Source: Dehalococcoidia bacterium (GTDB lineage Bacteria; Chloroflexota; Dehalococcoidia; SZUA-161; SpSt-899). From it: a DNA stretch of 6,571 bases. This document shows positions 1 through 6,441 of the stretch, one piece after another. The notes under the pieces were generated by a model. It saw only the letters and a list, made by a program, of their open reading frames with translations, was not told the DNA's origin and searched no databases. Every line of letters starts with the position of its first letter. Positions within the stretch are counted from its first letter, which is position 1. The position numbers were made by a program, and so were the translations under genes. Location of the stretch: the NCBI GenBank assembly GCA_023271515.1, contig JALPXQ010000068.1, forward strand, positions 1 to 6,571, read 5' to 3'.

Positions 1-20
1 AGGCATTGCTGCACATCATA

Positions 21-29
21 TGCTATAAT
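21..29 (+). promoter_or_regulatory. extended -10 promoter for the DNA glycosylase gene
   Basis: The bases TGCTATAAT form a perfect extended -10 element (TGn followed by TATAAT at 24-29). No good -35 box is seen; the first six bases of the window would sit at the right distance and do not match, but extended -10 promoters often work without one. Transcription would begin around 36-39, leaving a leader of only about 15-20 bases before the glycosylase start. This is a motif match only. Confidence 0.55.
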
Positions 30-51
30 GGTTCCCGGATTCTGACCTGGA

Positions 52-708
52 ATGCACATGCGGCAAGAGCTGGAACAGATATACCACTGCCTTTTGGATC
101 ACTACGGACCACAGCACTGGTGGCCGGCCGATGAGCCCTTCGAGGTAATCATCGGGGCCATCCTCACACAGTCAGCGGCCTGGGCAAACGTGGAAAAAGC
201 CATCCTCAATCTAAAGGAAGCCGGAACTCTGAGCCCTGCCTCCTTGAATCGAATCCCTGTTGGTGAGCTGGCTGATCTCATTCATCCCTCAGGTTACTAT
301 AATGCCAAGGCACGCAAGATTAAGGCGTTCGTTGAGCGGCTGGGAGAAAGCTATGGGGGATCATTGGAAAGGATGTTCGCTCTCCACATAACTGCGCTTC
401 GCCGCGAGCTTCTCTCGATCTATGGGATCGGGCAGGAGACTGCCGATTCGATAATCCTCTACGCCGCCCGAAAGCCGGTATTCGTCATCGATGCCTATAC
501 AGGCCGCATTGTAGCCCGGCTGGGTCTGAGCACCAATAAAGCCAGCTATACTGCCCTGCAGGCACTATTCATGGACCATCTTCCACATGATGAGAAACTC
601 TACAACGAATACCATGCCCTCCTCGTCCGGCATGGCAAGGAGACATGTAAACGCTCTCCCCTTTGCCATCACTGCTGCTTGGGTGATTTGTGCCGATTCC
701 CTGGTTAG
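52..708 (+). CDS. HhH-GPD base-excision DNA glycosylase (endonuclease III superfamily, Fe-S type, MagIII-like)
   Basis: A cytoplasmic DNA-repair enzyme of 218 residues that would remove damaged bases by cleaving the N-glycosidic bond. The N-terminal helical part carries ILTQSAAWANVEKA (residues 37-50), the position of the LSAQ motif of endonuclease III. The helix-hairpin-helix is at about 121-131 (LSIYGIGQETA), followed by the catalytic aspartate D147 in VIDAYTGR. Four cysteines at 199, 205, 208 and 214 (C-X5-C-X2-C-X5-C) form the expected C-terminal [4Fe-4S] site; the first spacing is one shorter than in E. coli Nth. The lysine that makes Nth a bifunctional lyase is replaced by E129, as in H. 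pylori MagIII as I recall it. I therefore infer a monofunctional glycosylase, possibly for alkylated purines; the substrate cannot be read from the sequence. Starts at ATG 52 and ATG 58 are both possible; 58 has a weak GGA six bases upstream. Confidence 0.88.
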   Translation: MHMRQELEQIYHCLLDHYGPQHWWPADEPFEVIIGAILTQSAAWANVEKAILNLKEAGTLSPASLNRIPVGELADLIHPSGYYNAKARKIKAFVERLGESYGGSLERMFALHITALRRELLSIYGIGQETADSIILYAARKPVFVIDAYTGRIVARLGLSTNKASYTALQALFMDHLPHDEKLYNEYHALLVRHGKETCKRSPLCHHCCLGDLCRFPG

Positions 709-733
709 AGGATTTATTCTACCACAGCGCTAT

Positions 734-762
734 TTGCAATCCCTTTCCCTCTGGTATATAGT
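734..762 (+). promoter_or_regulatory. candidate sigma-70-type promoter for thiC
   Basis: TTGCAA (734-739) and TATAGT (757-762) are separated by 17 bases. An overlapping alternative -10 is TATATA (755-760), preceded by TG in the extended -10 position (752-753). Transcription would start near 767-769, very close to the Shine-Dalgarno sequence AGGAG (768-772), so the leader would be very short. The 73 bases between the glycosylase stop and the thiC start are too few for a full TPP or cobalamin riboswitch, and no conserved riboswitch core is visible. Motif match only. Confidence 0.35.
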
Positions 763-781
763 TAATTAGGAGAGAGTTAAA

Positions 782-2077
782 GTGACGCAATTGGAACAGG
801 CACGAAGGGAGATTGTCTCGCCTCAGATGAGGATCGTGGCGGAGAAAGAGGGACTCGACCCGGAATTGGTGCGGCGAGGGGTAGCCGATGGTTCGATCGT
901 CATCCCGGCCAATGTCAATCACCAGGGGCTCGACCCCTGCGGCATCGGCAAGGGCCTTCGCACCAAGGTCAATGCCAATATCGGCACCTCTCCCGATTTC
1001 GGCGATATCGAAACCGAAGTCCAAAAGCTCCAGGTATGCATCGATGCCCGGGCCGATACGGTTATGGATTTAAGCACCGGCGGTGACATCACCGCCATTC
1101 GACGCGCCATCCTGGATAAGTGCCCCCTCCCCCTGGGGACGGTTCCCATCTATCAAGCGGCTGTTGCGGCGATCGAAAAGCATGGAGCTATCGTCACGAT
1201 GACCGCCGATGAAATGTTCGCCGCCATCGAAGAGCACGCTCGGGACGGGGTCGATTTTTTGACCGTACACTGTGGGGTAAACCAGAAGACCATCGACAGA
1301 CTGAAGGGAGACCGGAGACTCACCGATGTCGTATCCCGAGGCGGCTCCTTCCTCATTGGATGGATACTGCACCACGGGCGCGAAAATCCCCTCTACGAGC
1401 AGTACGACCGCTTGCTGGAGATCGCCAGGGAATTCGATGCGACCCTTAGTTTGGGCGACGGACTGCGCCCCGGGAGTCTTGCCGATGCCTCGGATCGAGC
1501 GCAATTTGAGGAGCTACTGACCATCGGCGAGCTGGTGGATAGAGCCCGCCAGGCGGGGGTGCAAGTGATAGTTGAGGGGCCGGGGCACGTGCCGTTAAAT
1601 CAGATCGAAGCTAATGTGCAGATTCAGAAGCGCGTCTGCAAAGGGGCTCCTTTCTACGTTTTGGGGCCTCTGGTTACCGATGTGGCTGCTGGCCATGATC
1701 ACATTACAGCGGCCATCGGTGGAGCAGTGGCGGCGGCCGCCGGTGCCGACTTCCTGTGCTACGTCACTCCTTCGGAACATCTAGCCCTTCCCGATGCTGA
1801 TGAGGTAAGAGAGGGAGTCATCGGGGCTCGCATTGCGGCCCATGCCGGAGATATAGTCAAGGGAATCAAGGGTGCCTGGGATTGGGATTATCAAATGTCC
1901 ACCGCACGCAAGAGGCTCGACTGGGATAGCCAGCTCAAACTCGCCCTGGATCCGCAAAAGGCAGCCCAGATTCATGCCCGCCAACCGACAGGTGGCGGTG
2001 GCTGCAGCATGTGCGGGAATTACTGCGCCATGGAGTTGGTCAGTGAGTATCTGGGCTACCCCAAGAAGCAATGCTGA
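782..2077 (+). CDS. thiC: phosphomethylpyrimidine synthase ThiC (short form; BzaF/HBI-synthase-like paralogue not excluded)
   Basis: Radical-SAM enzyme converting 5-aminoimidazole ribotide into hydroxymethylpyrimidine phosphate for thiamine synthesis in the cytoplasm. At 431 residues it is the short form without the N-terminal ThiC-associated domain. Family motifs in order: RTKVNANIGTS (60-70), DTVMDLSTGGDI (92-103), PLGTVPIYQA (117-126), TVHCGVN (161-167), SRGGS (185-189), LSLGDGLRPGSLADASD (222-238), VEGPGHVPL (264-272) and GHDHITAAIGG (304-314); the last two hold the likely metal-binding histidines. The cluster cysteines are C408, C411 and C415 (CSMCGNYC), a C-X2-C-X3-C spacing rather than the textbook C-X2-C-X4-C. 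The GTG start is supported by AGGAG at 768-772. Paralogues BzaA, BzaB and BzaF (anaerobic benzimidazole synthesis for cobamides) share these motifs; with no thi or cob/bza neighbours here, ThiC is the default reading. Confidence 0.9.
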   Translation: MTQLEQARREIVSPQMRIVAEKEGLDPELVRRGVADGSIVIPANVNHQGLDPCGIGKGLRTKVNANIGTSPDFGDIETEVQKLQVCIDARADTVMDLSTGGDITAIRRAILDKCPLPLGTVPIYQAAVAAIEKHGAIVTMTADEMFAAIEEHARDGVDFLTVHCGVNQKTIDRLKGDRRLTDVVSRGGSFLIGWILHHGRENPLYEQYDRLLEIAREFDATLSLGDGLRPGSLADASDRAQFEELLTIGELVDRARQAGVQVIVEGPGHVPLNQIEANVQIQKRVCKGAPFYVLGPLVTDVAAGHDHITAAIGGAVAAAAGADFLCYVTPSEHLALPDADEVREGVIGARIAAHAGDIVKGIKGAWDWDYQMSTARKRLDWDSQLKLALDPQKAAQIHARQPTGGGGCSMCGNYCAMELVSEYLGYPKKQC

Positions 2078-2140
2078 ACTCATAACAAGGGGATCTCGTT
2101 GAGTTGATAGCCTGGGAGCTGTTTCAGGATGGAGTATTCT

Positions 2141-2755
2141 ATGGGGAATCAGAAACTTAAAGCTGGACTGCTCGCAGGCCTCATCACAGCGATTGCATTG
2201 ATAGTCACGGTATCCTGCGTCCCCCGGGTGAGAGTGACGCCCGAGGAGTTCATCGTCACCACCAATCCAGCCTGGCAGCGTCACCCCTCCATCAGCGGCG
2301 CGATAGTTGTATGGCAAGATCGCGCCGCTGCTCTCAACGACAACATCTATGCTTATGATCTTGAGAACGGAACCGAGTTCGTTATCTCCACCGATCCAGG
2401 ATTGGCCGGCGATCCCGATATAAGCGGCGGCATCGTTGTCTGGGCGGATAACCGCAATGGTAACTGGGACATCTATGGCTACGATCTGGAGATCGGTGAC
2501 GAGTTCCCCATCTGCACCAACGCCGCGGAGCAGCAGAGCCCGGTTATTGATGGTAACGTGATTGCCTGGGTAGACCAGCGCCGCGGGAACCGGGATATCT
2601 ATGGCTATGATTTGGCCGCCGGGTTCGAGTTCGCCATTTGCACCAACCACGCCGAGCAGTGGCATCCAGCAATCAGCGGGAATGTCCTGGTCTGGATGGA
2701 CCGGCGCAATGGCAACTGGGACATCTATGGAGCCAGGCTACTGAGGAACCCGTAG
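2141..2755 (+). CDS. exported, probably lipid-anchored TolB/WD-like beta-propeller repeat protein
   Basis: A 204-residue protein (208 if begun at ATG 2129). I prefer ATG 2141 because GGAG at 2131-2134 lies six bases upstream; ATG 2129 has GGGAG at 2114-2118, ten bases away. Numbering from the longer form, a short basic start and a hydrophobic segment (about 12-29) end in TVSC, a weak lipobox with C30 as possible lipidated cysteine. The rest is about 42-residue repeats beginning near P53, P96, P138 and P180. Each reads roughly 'P-x-I-s-G-x-hydrophobic-x-W-x-D-R-x-G-N-x-DIYGYDL-x-G-x-EF-x-I-x-T'. Such units are one blade of a TolB-like propeller, as in many secreted proteins of bacteria and methanogenic archaea. 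Only three full units and a partial fourth are present, fewer than in a usual closed propeller of six or seven blades. Likely role is extracytoplasmic binding or assembly; the ligand is unknown. cinA starts one base after its stop. Confidence 0.75.
   Translation: MGNQKLKAGLLAGLITAIALIVTVSCVPRVRVTPEEFIVTTNPAWQRHPSISGAIVVWQDRAAALNDNIYAYDLENGTEFVISTDPGLAGDPDISGGIVVWADNRNGNWDIYGYDLEIGDEFPICTNAAEQQSPVIDGNVIAWVDQRRGNRDIYGYDLAAGFEFAICTNHAEQWHPAISGNVLVWMDRRNGNWDIYGARLLRNP
2285..2752 (+). repeat. in-gene tandem repeats coding ~42-residue propeller blades
   Basis: Four tandem coding units start at 2285, 2414, 2540 and 2666, with spacings of 129, 126 and 126 bases; the last unit is cut short by the stop codon. 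At the DNA level the stretches 2453-2478 and 2705-2730 match at 25 of 26 bases and lie exactly two units (252 bases) apart. This suggests fairly recent duplication or gene conversion, although the shared peptide GNWDIYG constrains part of it. Confidence 0.8.
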
Positions 2756-2756
2756 C

Positions 2757-3989
2757 GTGAAAGCAGAGATAATCTCCATCGGCACCGAGATTCTCCTCGG
2801 AGAGATAGTCGATACCAATGCCCCCTACCTGGCCGGACAACTACCACTGCTGGGCATCGATCTCCACTGGATCACCCAGGTGGGTGACAACCAGGTGCGA
2901 GTAGTCGAAGCCCTGGAGCGGGCATGGGGCCGCTCTGACCTGATTATCACCACTGGAGGCCTCGGCCCGACCGAGGATGATCTCACCCGCGAGTCCGTCG
3001 CGGCAATGCTCGGCGAGGAGATGAAAGTCGATCCCGACCTCGAGAAATGGCTGCGAGGTCTATTCACCCGGCTCGGCTACGAGATGCCGGAACGGAACCT
3101 CAAGCAGGCCACACTCATCCCCTCAGCAAGAGCAATCCCTAACCCCAGAGGAAGCGCTCCCGGCTGGTGGATAAAGAGAGACGACAGGATACTTCTCGCC
3201 ATGCCCGGTCCCACGGGAGAGATGCAGCGGATGTGGGAGAGGGAGGTCAGGGATGAGCTTCGCCGAACGATCAGCACGGCCATCATCGTCTCTCGAACGC
3301 TCAAGATATTCGGATTGCCCGAAGCAAAGGTTGATGAACTGGTGAGCCCCCTTCTCTCCTCCACGAACCCCACGATCGGGGTTTACGCCAGGCCAAGCGG
3401 CATTGAGCTTCGCCTGACGGCCAAGGCCTCCTCGCAGGAGGAAGCCGAGAAAATGATCGCCCCCCTGGAGGCGCAGATCCGCTCCATAATCGGCGACCGT
3501 ATCTGGGGCACCGACGACGAAACCATAGAAAAGGTGGTCGGCGACCTCCTCCAGGAGAAGGGCCTGACTCTGGCAACCATGGAATCCTGTACCGGCGGAC
3601 GGCTGGCCGACCTCCTTACGGATGTTCCCGGAAGCTCCCGCTATTTCAAAGGGGGCCTGGTGACCTACTCCAACGAAATGAAGGTAGCCTTCGGGGTTGC
3701 CCCCGAATTGATAACCCGGCACGGCGCCGTCAGCTCTCCGGTTGCCGAGGCAATGGCTGTGGCCGCCAGGAGATGTTTCGACACTGATATCGGGATCGGG
3801 ATAACCGGGGTAGCCGGGCCGGAGGAGATCGAGGGAAAACCGACGGGCACGGTTTACATCGGGATCACAGACGGAACGAGAACTCGGTCAACCCGCACCG
3901 TCTTTCCCCAGCACCGCCGGCAAATAAAGCTCTATGCCGCCATGGGGGCTCTCAGCGAACTGAGGCGACTTTTGCGTGATACTCATTAG
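2757..3989 (+). CDS. cinA: CinA: MoCF-type pyrophosphatase domain fused to nicotinamide-nucleotide amidohydrolase (PncC)
   Basis: Cytoplasmic two-domain CinA of 410 residues, the usual length. The N-terminal MoaB/MogA-like domain (about 1-170) starts with IISIGTEILLGEIVDTN and carries TTGGLGPTEDDLTRE (65-79). In characterised homologues (COG1058) this domain hydrolyses ADP-ribose. A linker region (about 175-250) leads to the C-terminal CinA/PncC domain (about 255-410), which deamidates nicotinamide mononucleotide to nicotinate mononucleotide for NAD recycling. Its signatures are ESCTGGRLAD (276-285) with catalytic serine S277, LVTYSN (301-306) with Y304, GITGVAGP (348-355) and KPTGTVYIG (361-369). 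All key positions look intact. The GTG start lies one base after the preceding stop with only a weak GAGG (2743-2746), which suggests translational coupling to the repeat protein. The name refers to competence damage induction, but no competence genes are in view, so NAD and ADP-ribose salvage is the likelier job. Confidence 0.95.
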   Translation: MKAEIISIGTEILLGEIVDTNAPYLAGQLPLLGIDLHWITQVGDNQVRVVEALERAWGRSDLIITTGGLGPTEDDLTRESVAAMLGEEMKVDPDLEKWLRGLFTRLGYEMPERNLKQATLIPSARAIPNPRGSAPGWWIKRDDRILLAMPGPTGEMQRMWEREVRDELRRTISTAIIVSRTLKIFGLPEAKVDELVSPLLSSTNPTIGVYARPSGIELRLTAKASSQEEAEKMIAPLEAQIRSIIGDRIWGTDDETIEKVVGDLLQEKGLTLATMESCTGGRLADLLTDVPGSSRYFKGGLVTYSNEMKVAFGVAPELITRHGAVSSPVAEAMAVAARRCFDTDIGIGITGVAGPEEIEGKPTGTVYIGITDGTRTRSTRTVFPQHRRQIKLYAAMGALSELRRLLRDTH

Positions 3990-4045
3990 TCCCCCATTGA
4001 TCCCAATCCACCCTGCCCCGGGAACCCCCGCAGTCGACAATCGAT

Positions 4046-5305
4046 GTGAAGAATATGTTTGAATCAAGAACAAAGGTTTTCTATGGCTGGTGGGTCGTGC
4101 TATCGAGTGCTCTCATCGGCTGCTATATTTCAGGGGCCTTCTTCTACGGATTCACCGCATTCGTAATCCCGATGACTGCCGAGTTCGGCTGGAGTTATCT
4201 GGCATTCTCGTTGGCTGCCTCCCTCCGTGGCATCGAAAGGGGGCTGGCCGCCCCTTTGATGGGCTTGCTGGTTGACAGATTGGGGCCGAGAAAGCTGATC
4301 TTCTGCGGCGTACTTGTGGCTGGTATGGGATTCATCCTGCTCAGCCGCACAAGTTCGCTCGCCATGTTCTACGGCGCATGTATCGTTCTCTCAATAGGCT
4401 TCAGCGCTTCCGCCAATGTGGTGCTGACAACGGCAGTGGCACACTGGTTCCACCGCAGAGTGAGCCTGGCCATGGGCCTGATGACCACCGGTTTCGGCAT
4501 GGGTGGCCTCCTCCTGCCCGTTGTGATGTGGCTCATCAATCACTATGAGTGGCGGACGACCCTGCTTCTCCTCGGGATAGGGACCTGGATCATCATTCCT
4601 TTGCTGGCACTGGTCATTCGACACAAGCCGGAGCAGTACGGATATCTGCCTGATGGCGACCTCATACCCGCCATGGAGAATGCAGAGTCCGATACAAATA
4701 TGAGGGAATTCGATGCAAAACTAGCTCTCAGGACACGCACATTCTGGCTTCTATCCCTCTCCTTCGCCATCCGCTTCATGGGGGTGGGTGCGGTGATCCT
4801 TCATGTGATGCCCTATCTCACCAGTGTAGGACTTGCCTCAGGATCGGCTGTACTGGTAGCAACCTTCATTCCCCTGCTGAGCATCCTCGGGCGACTGGGC
4901 TTCGGATGGCTGGGCGACGTTTTCGCCAAGAGGTACGTCCTGGCCCTCACCGCCGCTTTTCAGGCTATCGGATTGCTTGCCTTCTGCTATACCCCCTCCT
5001 TATGGGCGCTGATCATCTTCCTGATCACCTTCGGCTTGGGATACGGAGGCGCCATCGCTCTGCGACCGGCTATCCAGAGGCAGTATTTCGGCCGGAGTGC
5101 CTTTGGGTCCATTCAGGGCGCGAGCATAGCCGTCATGACCATCGGAGGGATCGTCGGCCCGGCTTTCGCCGGCTGGATATTCGATATCAGGGCAAGCTAT
5201 CAACTGGCCTGGCTGATCCTCGCTATCGTGACCGCCATAGCCATACCCCTCATCATGGTGATAGAGCTCCCTCGAAATCAGCGTCAAGTGAGTTCATCTG
5301 CGTAG
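4046..5305 (+). CDS. MFS transporter, 12 transmembrane helices (monocarboxylate/OFA-like)
   Basis: Inner-membrane secondary transporter of 419 residues with the two six-helix halves of the Major Facilitator Superfamily and a charged central loop at about 192-232. The MFS signature between helices 2 and 3 is clear: GLLVDRLGPRK at 73-83. Its echo in the second half is GRLGFGWLGDVFAKR at 282-296. The opening FYGWWVVLSSAL (12-23) resembles transporters of the oxalate/formate and monocarboxylate groups, so a small organic acid driven by protons is a reasonable guess; the substrate cannot be read from the sequence. The GTG at 4046 has no Shine-Dalgarno sequence; ATG 4055 (three codons in) has a weak GAAGA upstream and could be the true start. 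The gene follows cinA by 56 bases and its last 22 bases overlap the end of the oppositely oriented Nudix gene. Confidence 0.9.
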   Translation: MKNMFESRTKVFYGWWVVLSSALIGCYISGAFFYGFTAFVIPMTAEFGWSYLAFSLAASLRGIERGLAAPLMGLLVDRLGPRKLIFCGVLVAGMGFILLSRTSSLAMFYGACIVLSIGFSASANVVLTTAVAHWFHRRVSLAMGLMTTGFGMGGLLLPVVMWLINHYEWRTTLLLLGIGTWIIIPLLALVIRHKPEQYGYLPDGDLIPAMENAESDTNMREFDAKLALRTRTFWLLSLSFAIRFMGVGAVILHVMPYLTSVGLASGSAVLVATFIPLLSILGRLGFGWLGDVFAKRYVLALTAAFQAIGLLAFCYTPSLWALIIFLITFGLGYGGAIALRPAIQRQYFGRSAFGSIQGASIAVMTIGGIVGPAFAGWIFDIRASYQLAWLILAIVTAIAIPLIMVIELPRNQRQVSSSA

Positions 5306-5853
5306 ACCAGATGGAGGAACTGCTTCAGGATCCTGGCGGTAGCTCCCCAGATCACCTGATCCCCATAATGATAGGAGTAGGCCATAAAGGTTCTTCCGCC
5401 ATCGGTTACGACTTCCTCTCGAAAATTGGCCTTATCCCGAAGCGCAGCCAGGGGAACTTCGACCAGCCCCGCCACTTCACCACGGTTTATCTCGAAGTCG
5501 TATGGGTAGGGAATAAGCCCCACAAAGGGTGAGACGGCAAATCTGGTGGAGACAGTGCTCTCATCGTCCAACTCTCCCAATATCTCCACCGCTTCAGGTC
5601 GGAGTCCAATCTCCTCGAAACCCTCCCTCAGGGCGGTAGCAAGGAGATCTCTGTCGCCCTCATCCTTCCTGCCCCCGGGGAAAGAGATTTGTCCCTTGTG
5701 GTACTCCACCCTCTCGGTTCTCCTGGTAAACAGGACGTAATACTCACCCGCCTTCTCATAGACAGGGACGAGCACCGCTGATGAAATCAACCCCGGATCA
5801 GAGATGCGCTTCTTCTCCCGGCTTCTGAGGGTTTGATTTATCCTTTCCTTCAT
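5284..5853 (-). CDS. Nudix hydrolase, CoA pyrophosphatase type (NudL-like)
   Basis: A 189-residue cytoplasmic enzyme of the CoA-cleaving Nudix group, which splits coenzyme A and its derivatives into 4'-phosphopantetheine and 3',5'-ADP. The group-specific motif upstream of the Nudix box is present as LFTRRTERVEYHKGQ followed by FPGG (41-61). The Nudix box runs from G61 to G83, with the metal-binding core REGFEEIG (R76, E77, E80, E81). As in E. coli NudL as I recall it, an aspartate (D67) stands where other Nudix boxes have glutamate and the following spacing is one residue longer. A VSPFVGLIPYP stretch (107-117) fits the family's C-terminal half. The start codon lies 12 bases after the stop of the metallo-hydrolase remnant and has no clear Shine-Dalgarno sequence, so it is probably expressed from the promoter upstream of that gene. 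CoA cleavage is inferred from the motif. Confidence 0.9.
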   Translation of the reverse strand: MKERINQTLRSREKKRISDPGLISSAVLVPVYEKAGEYYVLFTRRTERVEYHKGQISFPGGRKDEGDRDLLATALREGFEEIGLRPEAVEILGELDDESTVSTRFAVSPFVGLIPYPYDFEINRGEVAGLVEVPLAALRDKANFREEVVTDGGRTFMAYSYHYGDQVIWGATARILKQFLHLVYADELT

Positions 5854-5865
5854 GGCAGCATCTTG

Positions 5866-6141
5866 TCAGGCATTACGAGCATCCCATTGCAGCACGAAGC
5901 TGCCCTTTCGTTCCGTGCCGATAGTGGTCTCGGGGCCGTGCCCGGAATAAACGATCGTTTCATCCGGCAGTACCATGAGCTTGTTGAAGATGCCATTCTC
6001 ATGCAGCGCAAAGGCCGCCCCGGTTTTCTCCTTCACCTGCTTCACGGCACCTACATGATCAATATGGCTATGGGTGGCGACGATACCCACCACGTAACAG
6101 TTGGACATGAATGGACCTACAGTGAGTATCTTCAGGATCAA
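5866..6141 (-). CDS. internally deleted metallo-beta-lactamase-fold hydrolase (glyoxalase II-like), probably non-functional
   Basis: A 91-residue open frame made of three recognisable pieces of a roughly 200-residue MBL-fold hydrolase. Residues 1-19 (ILKILTVGPFMSNCYVVG after the start) match the family's N-terminus. Residues 20-49 hold the first metal motif THSHIDH (23-29). Residues 50-79 hold the C-terminal LPDETIVYSGHGPETTIG (58-75) with the last metal-binding histidine H68. Missing are about 30 residues between the first two pieces, including the usual 'IDPG', and roughly 80-100 between the last two, including the GHTPG histidine and the bridging aspartate of GDTLF. Both gaps keep the reading frame. 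With two metal ligands gone, hydrolysis is unlikely. I place the start at TTG 6141 because GGGAGG (6153-6148) lies six bases upstream and the N-terminus then fits the family; an upstream GTG at 6174 would add an unrelated leader. It could also be an assembly artefact. Confidence 0.75.
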   Translation of the reverse strand: MILKILTVGPFMSNCYVVGIVATHSHIDHVGAVKQVKEKTGAAFALHENGIFNKLMVLPDETIVYSGHGPETTIGTERKGSFVLQWDARNA

Positions 6142-6180
6142 TTCTTGCCTCCCTTCTCGCTCGCAAGAACACACCTGCTT

Positions 6181-6208
6181 ATTGTATCATACCAGGGCTG
6201 ACCAGCAA
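6181..6208 (-). promoter_or_regulatory. promoter for the MBL-remnant/Nudix pair
   Basis: On the minus strand, TGATACAAT (6189-6181) is an extended -10 element, and TTGCTG (6208-6203) lies 16 bases upstream of the TACAAT hexamer as a fair -35. Transcription would begin near 6174, giving a leader of about 33 bases containing GGGAGG before the TTG start at 6141. This supports TTG 6141 over the GTG at 6174, which would sit at the transcript's first base. Motif match only. Confidence 0.5.
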
Positions 6209-6291
6209 AACATATGAGAACTGCCGTGGTAGTAATGCTGGAAAACATGCCGACCAATCCTGATTCCTGTCATGTGTTCACAACAGACTTG

Positions 6292-6331
6292 TCCTCGCGA
6301 GCTTGTCCCTGCGAAGGCAGGGACGCGGGGA
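6292..6331. repeat. nested hairpin / REP-like palindrome
   Basis: The inner arms GTCCCTGC (6305-6312) and GCAGGGAC (6317-6324) are perfect complements around a GAAG loop. Outside them TCCTCGCG (6292-6299) pairs with CGCGGGGA (6324-6331) with one G-T pair, so the whole can fold as a two-tier stem with a short 5' bulge. The inner and outer arms compete for base 6324. No T-run follows on either side, so a classical intrinsic terminator is unlikely; an extragenic palindromic repeat copied elsewhere in the genome is a likelier reading. Confidence 0.6.
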
Positions 6332-6396
6332 AGGATAGCATGTTTTTGGAGTCGCTGGCAACCCTCTGCATGAAATGGCCGCCGTTTTGCGTATTT

Positions 6397-6441
6397 TTAT
6401 ATTGCCAAAGACAGGGCGTGGGGATCAATCTGGATTTCCAT
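6397..6441 (-). pseudogene. possible N-terminal remnant of a small DUF4258-like gene
   Basis: On the minus strand ATG at 6441 opens a 14-codon frame reading MEIQIDPHALSLAI before a TAA at 6399-6397. A perfect TATAAT (6472-6467) lies upstream at promoter distance, with a purine-rich GAAGAGAAC between them. The opening 'EIQIDPHAL' resembles, from memory, the start of small DUF4258-type proteins ('IDPHTLERAEERG'), so this may be the stump of a broken gene. The match is very short and could be chance. Confidence 0.15.

Noticed and set aside
709..781. TPP or cobalamin riboswitch before thiC
   Set aside because: The gap is only 73 bases, shorter than either riboswitch, and the conserved cores are not visible.
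2083..2101. Weak hairpin after thiC (AACAAG / CTCGTT)
   Set aside because: Short stem with a mismatch and no T-run; it does not support a terminator between thiC and the next gene.
1781..2665. 294-codon open frame on the minus strand
   Set aside because: It lies antisense to thiC and the repeat-protein gene, both strongly supported by motifs; the long frame is a by-product of their codon use.
4906..5532. 208-codon open frame on the plus strand overlapping the MFS and Nudix genes
   Set aside because: Out-of-frame shadow rich in Arg and His, with no motif and no start signal, covering two well-supported genes.
5833..6201. 122-codon open frame on the plus strand
   Set aside because: Antisense to the metallo-hydrolase pieces, whose THSHIDH and GHGP motifs show the minus strand is the coding one.
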